Positions 43,889 to 51,417 of a DNA stretch of 60,166 nucleotides are shown piece by piece. The DNA comes from Candidatus Tiamatella sp. GTDB taxonomy: Archaea; Thermoproteota; Thermoprotei_A; Sulfolobales; Acidilobaceae. A program made the position numbers and the translations under genes. Numbering within the stretch: the stretch's first letter is position 1; each line of letters starts with the position of its first letter. The notes beneath the pieces were generated by a model. The model saw nothing but the letters and a program-made list of their open reading frames with translations, was not told the DNA's origin and searched no databases. The stretch lies in contig WALV01000043.1 of NCBI GenBank assembly GCA_015522645.1, positions 1 to 60,166 of the forward strand. The letters are read 5' to 3'.

Positions 43889-44446
43889 TTGCTTGGAGAA
43901 TTCAATTTTCCCATTCTTTTTGCAAATAAAAAATCTATTTTAATAGACTTTATAGAAAACATTGTCTTGCATTACGTTCATACTGGTACAAACGTGACAA
44001 TAATAGCTCCCCCATCATATAAGTTCAAGAAAAGAATGGAAGGCGCATCATTCTATAAGGTACTAGATATCCAGGATCAAACCGTGAAATTGCTCGAGAA
44101 CGCTGGGAAAGAAGACTTGATAATCCTTGTTGATTTAACGTTTTTTTACAGGGAAAATCCTATTGATCCTACTATTTCCAGGCTAACAGTTTTCCAATTA
44201 GCTTTGCTGAGATATCACGCAGACAAGTATGTCTCAATAAGTACAATCGAGCCTTGCGAGCAACCGGATCGTGTTTCAGCGTTCAAATATGCCTCCTTCT
44301 ACGGTGATTGTATTTGTAGGATAGATAGAGGTTCTAGTGAAAAAGAGTTTAAGGTTGAAAGCATCTATACGAGTAGTCGAAAAATAAGGAAACTATCAGT
44401 AGTGTTTCTAGAGGATGGGGGGATGACATGGACGTCTCTGGACTAG
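43889..44446 (+). CDS. Uncharacterised 185-aa protein
   Basis: No family recognised. Alternating strands and helices (NVTIIAPPSYKFKKR, DLIILVDLTFFYR, YVSISTIEP) suggest an alpha/beta Rossmann or P-loop-like fold, but no Walker motif is present. The only usable start is TTG at 43889, 21 nt after the preceding stop, without a clear ribosome binding site. The stop lies 19 nt inside carS, so it is coupled to the lipid gene. Confidence 0.6.
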   Translation: MLGEFNFPILFANKKSILIDFIENIVLHYVHTGTNVTIIAPPSYKFKKRMEGASFYKVLDIQDQTVKLLENAGKEDLIILVDLTFFYRENPIDPTISRLTVFQLALLRYHADKYVSISTIEPCEQPDRVSAFKYASFYGDCICRIDRGSSEKEFKVESIYTSSRKIRKLSVVFLEDGGMTWTSLD

Positions 44447-44940
44447 CTTGGAATTATGTGGATTTGCTCGTAATTTTCTTGCCGGCTATGGTTGCGAATG
44501 GAGCTCCTGTAATATTTAAAGGGAAAACCCCTCTTGATGGGGGTAAAAAGTTTATAGATGGAAAAAGAGTCTTTGGTGACGGTAAAACTGTTGAAGGATT
44601 CCTCATAGGAGTATTAGCCGGCTTGATAATTGGCTTGTTTGAAGCATTAGTTACATTCAACAATAACTTCCTCTACATAGGATTACTAGGTGGTCTGGGT
44701 GCCATGCTAGGCGATGTTGCCGGCTCATTCCTTAAAAGAAGAATGGGCTATGAAAGGGGTGAACCACTTTTATTTGCTGACCAATTAGATTTCGCTCTTT
44801 GCACAACGCTATTCTATTACTTGTCAGGGGTGGAAATGAATCTATATGCTCTTCTGTTAATTTATCTAACCATATTCGTCTTACATATAGGAACAAATAG
44901 AATAGCATATAACCTAAAACTCAAAGACGTCCCGTATTGA
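44428..44940 (+). CDS. carS: CDP-archaeol synthase
   Basis: 170 aa with about five membrane helices. Conserved segments are MVANGAPVIFKGKTPLDGGKKFIDGKRVFGDGKTVEGF, GAMLGDVAGSFLKRRMGYERGEPLLFADQLDF, the active-site loops of the CarS family. It transfers CTP-derived CMP to unsaturated archaetidic acid, giving CDP-archaeol, the precursor of polar ether lipids. The product would be used by the CDP-alcohol transferase at 18.4 kb and relates to the geranylgeranyl reductase at 58.5 kb. Confidence 0.92.
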   Translation: MDVSGLAWNYVDLLVIFLPAMVANGAPVIFKGKTPLDGGKKFIDGKRVFGDGKTVEGFLIGVLAGLIIGLFEALVTFNNNFLYIGLLGGLGAMLGDVAGSFLKRRMGYERGEPLLFADQLDFALCTTLFYYLSGVEMNLYALLLIYLTIFVLHIGTNRIAYNLKLKDVPY

Positions 44941-44996
44941 CTTGACATAAGTTATTTAGCGTTAACAGAACGCTCTTCTAATTAGGGTGCAACAGG

Positions 44997-45806
44997 ATGC
45001 CGCTGAAACCAAGAACTCCGCTACCCTCAGTAGGAGAACTAGTTGTAGGCACAATAACAGATATCAAAGATTACGGTGCATACCTCAAGTTAGACGAATA
45101 TGACAACCTGCCTGCTTTTCTACCTTGGAGCGAAATTGGGGCAAGGTTGATGCGAAACTTCAACAATCTATACCATACAGGAGACAAAATAGTTGTGAAA
45201 GTTATTCGTGTCAATAAGAGAAAGATGCAAGTCGACGTAAGCCTAAAGAAAGTCATGGAAGGTGAAAAACGAAGAAAGATGATGCAATTCAAAAGAAGAA
45301 CAAAAGCTACAACACTGGTAACTATGGTAGCAGAGAAAATAGGAGCAAATGTTGATGAGGCCTATAACAAAGTCATATGGCCACTAGAAGATCACTACGG
45401 TGACCTCATGACTGCCCTTGAATACACCGTTATTGAGGGCCCAGAGGCGCTTAAACAGGCAGGTATCCCAGAACACTGGATTGAATTTTTATATGAAACT
45501 GCTGTAAAACATGTTGAAGTAAAACATGTAAAAATCTCGGGTATGATTGAAATTAAATCACTAGCAGCAGACGGGGTTGAAAGAATAAAAAAACTACTTA
45601 CAAATATAATGAAATATGCATCAAAGAAAGACAGGTCTGTTACAGTAAAAGTTTACACCATAGGCACGCCCAAATATAGGATAGACCTGGCAGGATATGA
45701 CTATAAGACTCTCGAGGCTGCACTATCTAAAACGTTAAAGAGAGCAGAGAAAGAAGCCAGGAAACTAGGACTTGAGTTTAGTTTCACCAGAATAAAAGAG
45801 AAATAA
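44997..45806 (+). CDS. eif2A: Translation initiation factor aIF2 subunit alpha
   Basis: 269 aa. An S1 domain at the N-terminus (GELVVGTITDIKDYGAYLKLDEYDNLPAFLPWSEI) is followed by the helical domain and the C-terminal alpha/beta domain (VTVKVYTIGTPKYRIDLAGYDYKTLEAAL) that contacts aIF2 gamma. All expected parts are present. It is 21 nt upstream of nop10, the usual archaeal pairing. The ATG at 44998-45000 region is at the stated start (45th kb), preceded by GGTGCAACAGG. Confidence 0.95.
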   Translation: MPLKPRTPLPSVGELVVGTITDIKDYGAYLKLDEYDNLPAFLPWSEIGARLMRNFNNLYHTGDKIVVKVIRVNKRKMQVDVSLKKVMEGEKRRKMMQFKRRTKATTLVTMVAEKIGANVDEAYNKVIWPLEDHYGDLMTALEYTVIEGPEALKQAGIPEHWIEFLYETAVKHVEVKHVKISGMIEIKSLAADGVERIKKLLTNIMKYASKKDRSVTVKVYTIGTPKYRIDLAGYDYKTLEAALSKTLKRAEKEARKLGLEFSFTRIKEK

Positions 45807-45827
45807 TGAAGCTAACGGTGAATTGTA

Positions 45828-46001
45828 TTGAAGTGGCTTCTTAGAAGATGTAGGAGATGCGGTAGATACACTCTTAGAAGAGATAAATGCCCGGTATGTG
45901 GAGGAGAGCTTTACGTGCCTCATCCTCCAAGGTTTTCCCCGGAAGACCGGTATGTGGCGTATAGATATAGAGCCAAAAAACAAGCCGGCATAGTGAAATA
46001 G
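45828..46001 (+). CDS. nop10: H/ACA RNP protein Nop10
   Basis: A 57-aa protein from TTG 45828, short enough to be missed easily. It starts KWLLRRCRRCGRYTL and has a second pair, CPVC, forming the C4 zinc ribbon. The conserved HPPRFSPEDRYVAYR segment and a basic C-terminal helix follow, exactly the Nop10 pattern. GGTGA at 45817-45821 is a good ribosome binding site. Nop10 binds Cbf5 in RNA-guided pseudouridylation complexes. Adjacency to aIF2 alpha supports the call. Confidence 0.95.
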   Translation: MKWLLRRCRRCGRYTLRRDKCPVCGGELYVPHPPRFSPEDRYVAYRYRAKKQAGIVK

Positions 46002-46031
46002 TCGTTCTTTGCTCATTAGAGGTGAAATGCT

Positions 46032-46649
46032 ATGAAAAATATAGTAACTCCTGGCGACGAGCTCGGAGTGATGGAAGAATATTTAGAAGGCGAAGGAGTA
46101 TATGGGAATGGGAATGGTTACCTTAGAAGCATGTATACCGGAAAAGCGTTTTACGATATGGTAAAAAGAACAGCCAATGTCATACCAGCGAGGAAAGCTA
46201 AGTTCCCTAGACAGGGAGATATGGTTATTGGCGTTGTAACTATGATAAAACCAGACATGGTTATACTTGACATATACGGTAAACTCATACTAACTGGAAG
46301 AACATACCTTGTAGAAGAATTCTCTGGGACGCTTACAGGATTAATACCGATAAACCTAGTGGCCCATGAGTATGTAAAGGACCTCCATGACTACTTTTAT
46401 ACCGGAGACATAGTTATAGCACAGGTAACTGGGTCAAGAAACCCGTTCCAATTGTCAACCAAAAAACCAATATGCGGAGTTATCTACTCGCTATGCCCCG
46501 AATGCAATACTCCTCTAGAAGTAGTTGATGAACGAACAATGAAATGTCCTGAATGCGGGGAGAAAGTAAAGAAAAAAGTTGCACTAATCAAAAATAGGGA
46601 TCAGATATATTCTAGGATGAAAAGAGTCCTTAGCTTCTATGTATATTAG
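46032..46649 (+). CDS. csl4: Exosome RNA-binding subunit Csl4
   Basis: 205 aa. The N-terminal domain (VTPGDELGVMEEYLEGEGVY) is followed by an S1 domain (PRQGDMVIGVVTMIKPDMVILDIY) and a C-terminal zinc ribbon (CPEC, CPEC). Csl4 caps the archaeal exosome and binds DnaG, whose gene is at 4.4 kb. It lies 30 nt after nop10. The ATG at 46032 has GAGGTG about 6 nt upstream. Confidence 0.93.
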   Translation: MKNIVTPGDELGVMEEYLEGEGVYGNGNGYLRSMYTGKAFYDMVKRTANVIPARKAKFPRQGDMVIGVVTMIKPDMVILDIYGKLILTGRTYLVEEFSGTLTGLIPINLVAHEYVKDLHDYFYTGDIVIAQVTGSRNPFQLSTKKPICGVIYSLCPECNTPLEVVDERTMKCPECGEKVKKKVALIKNRDQIYSRMKRVLSFYVY

Positions 46650-46711
46650 ATCTATATCTTACATAAACCTCTATGTTATTTTGACTTGAATTTCTAGATG
46701 CGTGATGCATC

Positions 46712-47383
46712 GTGCCTCGAAACAAAATGAAGAAAAACACACTATACATTAAAATCCCAAAGGGAATAGAGCTCACTGAGACAGAGCTAATCGATAAAAT
46801 ACTCAGCTCTTCGAAGACTAAGTTTACTAGTATTAAGTATGAGAAAGGAGCTTTAAGAATAGAGTTCTATACTAATGACTACTTGAAAAAAGATGTAGAC
46901 CGTTCAATTAGAAACGTTTTACTCCAATATTCCAAGAGAAGAGATGAAAACCTAGTACAATACTCGGTTAACGAGATTACCCGCCTTTCAGGGAGAACCG
47001 TACCTATGGATCCATTAATAGAATTGATAAAAATAAACGGTTTCTCCGCTTATAAGTCTAAGAATGCTGTGGAAACGAACGCCCCCCCAGAAATATTGGG
47101 TAATATCCTGTCAAAAATGGCGGAAAAATATAGTGAGATAAGCAAGTTGAAGAACCTAACAAAGTCCACCCGATCTCTCCTAACTGTCCTGGCTTACATG
47201 TTCCCGGAGAAGAGCATCATGGAGCTATTACACGAATTACTGAATAAGGGTTTTCTAATAAGAAAAGAAGGGAAAATTAGAGGATCACAAGATTGGAGGA
47301 AAGTATTATGTAAACTATATTTAACGTCTCAAGTAAGCAATAAATCTCCGAAGGTGTGTGATGAAATATGGAGATCGAAATAA
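46712..47383 (+). CDS. DUF2067-like conserved archaeal protein
   Basis: 223 aa, basic. The central part (IEFYTNDYLKKDVDRSIRNVLLQYSKRRDE, INEITRLSGRTVPMDPLIELIKINGF) and its place between csl4 and rpoL suggest the archaeal DUF2067 family. That assignment rests partly on context. No catalytic motif is visible. The GTG start at 46712 is uncertain. It overlaps rpoL by 16 nt, implying coupled translation. A role in RNA processing or transcription is inferred from neighbours only. Confidence 0.6.
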   Translation: MPRNKMKKNTLYIKIPKGIELTETELIDKILSSSKTKFTSIKYEKGALRIEFYTNDYLKKDVDRSIRNVLLQYSKRRDENLVQYSVNEITRLSGRTVPMDPLIELIKINGFSAYKSKNAVETNAPPEILGNILSKMAEKYSEISKLKNLTKSTRSLLTVLAYMFPEKSIMELLHELLNKGFLIRKEGKIRGSQDWRKVLCKLYLTSQVSNKSPKVCDEIWRSK

Positions 47384-47649
47384 TCGGGGAAAATAGTAAC
47401 AAACTTATATTCCAGCTTAAAGGCGAGGATCATACCATTGCAAACCTACTAGTAGGATACCTTAAAAGAGTAAAAGGCGTTAAACGAGCATACTATGATA
47501 TACCCCACCCCCTTATAGGTGTCCCAGAAATTACCATCTTAACAGACGACTCTATTAGCCCTTCCCAAGCAGTGGAAGCCGCCATAAAATCTATATTAAA
47601 TGATCTCAAATTACTCGAAGAAAAATACAGTAAATCCATAGAGGGATAA
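47368..47649 (+). CDS. rpoL: DNA-directed RNA polymerase subunit L
   Basis: 93 aa. FQLKGEDHTIANLLVGYLKRVKGVKRAYYDIPHPLIG is the Rpb11/AC19 dimerisation motif that pairs with subunit D during polymerase assembly. The ATG at 47368 lies inside the preceding gene. Notably, the frame continues after its TAA as the next ORF. Confidence 0.95.
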   Translation: MEIEIIGENSNKLIFQLKGEDHTIANLLVGYLKRVKGVKRAYYDIPHPLIGVPEITILTDDSISPSQAVEAAIKSILNDLKLLEEKYSKSIEG

Positions 47650-47673
47650 GAGATAAAGCGAGAAACTCGTTTC

Positions 47674-47970
47674 TTGCATATAAAGTGTGCAAGATCCATC
47701 TGTACTGTGTTAGTATCGCGTGGATTAACTATTGATAATGCTGTGATCCTGCCACGAAAATCGTTGTGTTCCCAGATCAAAGAGTTCGGCTTCATAAGCC
47801 AAGTTAGATACACGTGCGCAGAAAATGATGAAACATGTAATATGGATTTACCGGCCATTGAATGCAATGATGTTACAGTGGAAAACGAGAAACTTATAGT
47901 AATTAACGTTTTTGCTAAAAGAGTAGCAGTTAAGGCTGAGGTGATGGTTAGTGGTAAAGTTCTGCCCTAA
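47674..47970 (+). CDS. Uncharacterised cysteine-containing protein after rpoL
   Basis: Up to 98 aa from TTG 47674, in the same frame as rpoL and separated from it by one TAA and eight codons. Five cysteines (IKCARSIC, SLCSQ, YTCAE, ETCN, IECND) and a strand-rich C-terminal half are visible. No family recognised and no good ribosome binding site is seen. It fills the space between rpoL and tfs in a compact operon, and its stop lies 20 nt inside tfs, which favours a real gene. Confidence 0.45.
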   Translation: MHIKCARSICTVLVSRGLTIDNAVILPRKSLCSQIKEFGFISQVRYTCAENDETCNMDLPAIECNDVTVENEKLIVINVFAKRVAVKAEVMVSGKVLP

Positions 47971-48292
47971 ATGCGGGTCAATAATGATTCCGAAAAAAGA
48001 GGGGGGGAAAACTGTATTCGTGTGCCCTAAATGCGGGTATAGAGAAGAGGCCAAAAAAGAAGATAGTGTGGTTATCAAAAGCAAGACAAAGCATAGTCCA
48101 AGGGATAAACTTGTTGTTATCGAGGACGATATGCCTCCTACGGCCTCTCTCTTAAAAGGAGTAGTAAGATGCCCCAAGTGCGGATCGGACGAGGTCTATT
48201 ATTGGATGGTTCAAACAAGGTCGGCTGATGAGCCGATGACTAGGTTCTATAGATGTAAGAAATGTGGATACACGTGGCGGGAATATGAGTGA
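47951..48292 (+). CDS. tfs: Transcription factor S (TFIIS-like cleavage factor)
   Basis: 113 aa. The N-terminal zinc ribbon has CPKC and CPKCG; the C-terminal ribbon has CPKCGSDEVYYWMVQTRSADEPMTRFYRCKKCGYTW, with the catalytic Asp-Glu of the SADEPMT loop. It stimulates RNA cleavage by backtracked RNA polymerase. The GTG start at 47951 has GAGGTGATGG upstream. The stop overlaps the next gene start. Confidence 0.95.
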   Translation: MVKFCPKCGSIMIPKKEGGKTVFVCPKCGYREEAKKEDSVVIKSKTKHSPRDKLVVIEDDMPPTASLLKGVVRCPKCGSDEVYYWMVQTRSADEPMTRFYRCKKCGYTWREYE

Positions 48293-48482
48293 CGTTTGTC
48301 TGCGAATCGAGGCATTGTATAAGGCTCTAATTAAAGCCAATAGGATTATAGAAGAATCTATAGCAAGGACTCCCCCTATTGTTACGTCTTATCCTAGGAT
48401 AGTGTCACTAGGTGAGCTAACCAAAGGGTCTTTGAATGTAACAATAGAGCTTCTGGAAACACTTTGTAAAAGCAATGGCTAG
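48285..48482 (+). CDS. Small helical protein between tfs and pcna
   Basis: 65 aa from ATG 48285 (MSDVCLRIEALYKALIKANRIIEESIAR), which overlaps the tfs stop by 8 nt; longer in-frame starts lie inside tfs. It is two predicted helices with a Pro-rich connection (TPPIVTSYPRIVSLGEL). It is probably a real operon member given the tight overlap. No family recognised. Confidence 0.55.
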   Translation: MSDVCLRIEALYKALIKANRIIEESIARTPPIVTSYPRIVSLGELTKGSLNVTIELLETLCKSNG

Positions 48483-48537
48483 TAATATAAAATATATTCA
48501 TGGTAAAGATTCTAGAATAAGTGGGGTGTAAAGTTTT

Positions 48538-49278
48538 TTGGCGAAACTACAATTCATGAATGCAAGACTATGGAGGTTTATGATAGAGTCCATAGAGAAG
48601 GTTATAGCTGAAGGTGTGTTTGTATTAGATAAGAACGGTTTAAAGCTAAGGGCCATCGATCCCTCGAAAATAATGATGGTGGACCTGTATTATCCCAAGG
48701 AAGCATTTAGCACATACAATATTGAGGAGGAAGCTACTCTTGCCGTGAATTTCGAGGATATCATAAGAATATTCAGGCGGGCGTTGAAAAATGATACACT
48801 AGAATTAGACTTCAATGATTCTCATATTTATATATCATTACAAGGCAAGGGTATTAGAAACTTCAAGCTACCTCAAATCCAGCTACCCTATGAGAAACTT
48901 CCTGAACCAAAAGTAGGATTCACCGTTCACGCCAAAATGATGAGCAGCATTTTCAGTGATATAATCAGAGATATAGAGCTTACAGGAAGCTCTGTTACAT
49001 TTACAGCAAAACAAGACAAGCTCTATCTATCATCACTAGGCGATATAGAAGAAGCTGAGGTAGAGCTTTCTACAGAGAAACAAAATCTAATAGAACTAGA
49101 CGTAGAATCAGAGGATTCTACGTCTTATTCAGTAATATATTTATCTAATATGGTCAAGGCCGCTAAGGTAGCAGAGTCTGTAACCATACATTACAGTGAG
49201 GATGCGCCACTGAAGGCAGATCTAGAATATATTGGCGGTGGAAGGCTGACATTCTATGTCTCGCCACTCATCACGTGA
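48538..49278 (+). CDS. pcn: DNA polymerase sliding clamp (PCNA)
   Basis: 246 aa. Segments typical of PCNA: the N-terminal FMNARLWRFMIESIEKVIAEGVFVLDKNGLKLRAIDPSKIMMVDLYYPKEAF, the interdomain connector and the C-terminal LKADLEYIGGGRLTFYVSPLI. It forms a ring around DNA and tethers PolB and repair enzymes. The TTG start at 48538 has GGGGTG about 10 nt upstream. Crenarchaea often have several PCNA paralogues; only one is in the window. It overlaps priS by 23 nt. Confidence 0.95.
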   Translation: MAKLQFMNARLWRFMIESIEKVIAEGVFVLDKNGLKLRAIDPSKIMMVDLYYPKEAFSTYNIEEEATLAVNFEDIIRIFRRALKNDTLELDFNDSHIYISLQGKGIRNFKLPQIQLPYEKLPEPKVGFTVHAKMMSSIFSDIIRDIELTGSSVTFTAKQDKLYLSSLGDIEEAEVELSTEKQNLIELDVESEDSTSYSVIYLSNMVKAAKVAESVTIHYSEDAPLKADLEYIGGGRLTFYVSPLIT

Positions 49279-50326
49279 TCCCCGTGAATTCATAGTCGGG
49301 AAATACTATAAGATAAAGGGGGGAGATCTAGTCCTCCCAGACGACTTTAGATCGCGTGAATTCGCTTTTCAGTTATTCAATATGAAAAGCTATATGCGTC
49401 ACATCGTGTTTGAATCTAAAGAAGAGTTGAAAAGATGGATTCTGGTTAAACTCCCGCATTCCGCCTTTTATAGTTCCGCTATATACGAGATCCCTGATGC
49501 TCCCACTATGAAGGAAAAAGGGTGGAGTGGGGCTGAGCTGCAATTAGATATAGACGTAGATCATTTGATAGAATGCAAAGACAAAACCTACAATCCCTGT
49601 AAAAACTCGTCCGTCGGTCTGGAATTGTTCAGAGAAGAATGCTTAGAAATAGGGTTAGCAAAAGCATATGAAGCGAAGAATATTCTAGAAAAAGATTTCG
49701 GTCTCAAGTATATTGAGATACATTTCTCTGGTAATAGGGGATTCCATGTCTTAGTAAAAGACAGGGACCTTCTTCTTCTAGAGGGAGAGGAGCGAAGAGA
49801 ACTAGCAGATTACCTGAACGGTACCGGGCTAGCCTTGAATATTATTATCCCTAAAAGAAGGGGTTTAATTTCCCAAATACCGCAACCCGAAGAACCCGGG
49901 TGGAGAGGGCGGTTAGCAAGGTGGGCTTTATATCTACATAGAAAAGAGGCAATTAGTGTTAGTTTCGAAGAGTTTTTCTGGAGTAACCTTGAAAGAATCA
50001 CCCAGCATGCAAGCATCGAGACGGATGCTCAAGTTACAATAGATACCACAAGACTGGTTAGAATACCAGGATCCATAAATGGTAAATCCGGTCTCATAGT
50101 TTCTGAAGTGAAGAAGGGTCCAGATGAGGAAGTTCGCCTTGACGAGTTTTCGCCTTTTAAGGGAACATTGAAGATAAAGCCTCTTTGCAATATGGAGGTC
50201 TATTTTGGAGGAAATAAGAACGTGTTCTCGAAGAACATAACATATAAAGTGGAAGGAAACATTGGGGTATTCCTTCTTTTTAAAGGTCTAGCAGGATTAG
50301 TTTACTCAGGTGACCTAATTGTCTAG
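49256..50326 (+). CDS. priS: DNA primase small (catalytic) subunit PriS
   Basis: 356 aa. The catalytic Asp98 and Asp100 are in QLDIDVDH, and HFSGNRGFHV gives the conserved SGxRG nucleotide site. The third acidic residue is in the IDTTRLVRIPGSINGKSGL region. It makes RNA/DNA primers together with PriL, which is not in the window. It overlaps pcna upstream and the GINS-like gene downstream by 8 nt. Confidence 0.95.
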   Translation: MSRHSSRDPREFIVGKYYKIKGGDLVLPDDFRSREFAFQLFNMKSYMRHIVFESKEELKRWILVKLPHSAFYSSAIYEIPDAPTMKEKGWSGAELQLDIDVDHLIECKDKTYNPCKNSSVGLELFREECLEIGLAKAYEAKNILEKDFGLKYIEIHFSGNRGFHVLVKDRDLLLLEGEERRELADYLNGTGLALNIIIPKRRGLISQIPQPEEPGWRGRLARWALYLHRKEAISVSFEEFFWSNLERITQHASIETDAQVTIDTTRLVRIPGSINGKSGLIVSEVKKGPDEEVRLDEFSPFKGTLKIKPLCNMEVYFGGNKNVFSKNITYKVEGNIGVFLLFKGLAGLVYSGDLIV

Positions 50327-50840
50327 CATACCGGCTGGGGGACCATTTAAAGCTGCTATGGGGGTAATAGAGTCTTTAAGCAGGGATCACGTGAAAAAGA
50401 TAATGGACCTGATATCCTCCTATTGCGGAAACAGATCCAGCAGTGAATATTGCAATGAGCTTATTAAACAATTACAGAATTCGTCTGAACTGGTTTCACG
50501 GATAAGGCTTAGAGATATGGGGTTATCAGACGGGAAACGCCTAGAAGATTACAGTGGCCTTGACAAAGACGTGTTTACATTTATAAAGGAAATAGTGGAT
50601 ATTTACGCGTATCATATAGGAGGAAATTACCTAGTAACTGATTCTGGTAACGTGGTAGTAAGGGTTAAGAAAGGTTTTCATCATCCTTATAAAGACATTC
50701 AACTGCTAGAGGGGGACTATACCTTTCTATCCTTCTCAGATTCCATAATATTCACTGCATTAGGCCTAGTATCACCTGTAAAATCCAGTATAATTAGCAT
50801 CCTGCTTGACGAGGGGCAAATATTTAATGCTCAGGGATAA
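50319..50840 (+). CDS. Probable GINS complex subunit (Gins51/Gins15-like)
   Basis: 173 aa, divergent. Residues about 1-95 are helical (an A domain in GINS proteins). After a linker, the C-terminal NVVVRVKKGFHHPYKDIQLLEGDYTFLSFSDSIIFTALGLVSPV matches the pattern of the small B domain of Gins51-type subunits (VRVL..., then a PF/PYK turn, GD, then a short final strand). The gene directly follows priS, the place of gins15 in other Crenarchaeota. GINS links MCM helicase to primase and polymerase. Assigned from pattern and context, not by search. Confidence 0.6.
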   Translation: MSSIPAGGPFKAAMGVIESLSRDHVKKIMDLISSYCGNRSSSEYCNELIKQLQNSSELVSRIRLRDMGLSDGKRLEDYSGLDKDVFTFIKEIVDIYAYHIGGNYLVTDSGNVVVRVKKGFHHPYKDIQLLEGDYTFLSFSDSIIFTALGLVSPVKSSIISILLDEGQIFNAQG

Positions 50841-50875
50841 TACCCTTTTTGTCCTAGGTTATGAGGTGATAGGGT

Positions 50876-51163
50876 ATGAAGTTTCCAAAAAAGATAAGGA
50901 CGTATTGCCCGAAATGCGGTACTCACACTATTCATACTGTGAGCATATACAAACATGGTAAGAGACGCAAGTTGTCTGAAGGGGAAAGAAGATATAAGAG
51001 GAAAAAAGAGGGTTATGGAAGCCAAAGAAAACCTGAGCAGAAACGGTTCGCTAAAGTAACCAAGAAAGTTCTATTAAGGGTAAGATGCACGAAATGCGGG
51101 TACACCACTTATAGGCTTGGTATCAGGCTTAAGAAGATAGAATTAATAGATGTTATGAGGTGA
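50876..51163 (+). CDS. rpl44e: Ribosomal protein eL42 (L44e)
   Basis: 95 aa, basic. CPKCGTHTIHTVSIYKHGKRR and CTKCGYTTYRLG form the C4 zinc site of eL42, located at the E site of the 50S subunit. The ATG at 50876 is preceded by GAGGTGATAGG. It is 6 nt before the eS27 gene, its usual partner in archaea. Confidence 0.96.
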   Translation: MKFPKKIRTYCPKCGTHTIHTVSIYKHGKRRKLSEGERRYKRKKEGYGSQRKPEQKRFAKVTKKVLLRVRCTKCGYTTYRLGIRLKKIELIDVMR

Positions 51164-51169
51164 GCTTCG

Positions 51170-51376
51170 ATGCTCTTCGTACCTAAAAGAAGGGTTTTAA
51201 TACCAAAACCCAAAAGCAGGTTTGTCCAAGTTGTATGCCCTAACTGTGGTTACAAGCAAATAATATTCGATCATGCTACATTCCCTGTAAGATGTTTGTC
51301 ATGCGGTGAGCAACTAGTCGTTCCTACAGGAGGTAAAGCAAAGATTCTTGGAATAGTGGAACGAGTGCTTGAATAA
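51170..51376 (+). CDS. rps27e: Ribosomal protein eS27
   Basis: 68 aa. [27 protein letters not shown] is the zinc ribbon of eS27 of the small subunit. The ATG at 51170 has GAGGTGAGC upstream. Last gene of the plus-strand array; a T-rich sequence follows (AATAATTTTTACC) and may end transcription. Confidence 0.96.
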   Translation: MLFVPKRRVLIPKPKSRFVQVVCPNCGYKQIIFDHATFPVRCLSCGEQLVVPTGGKAKILGIVERVLE

Positions 51377-51417
51377 TTTTTACCAACAATCAATATCATT
51401 CTATGTTAATAATATTC

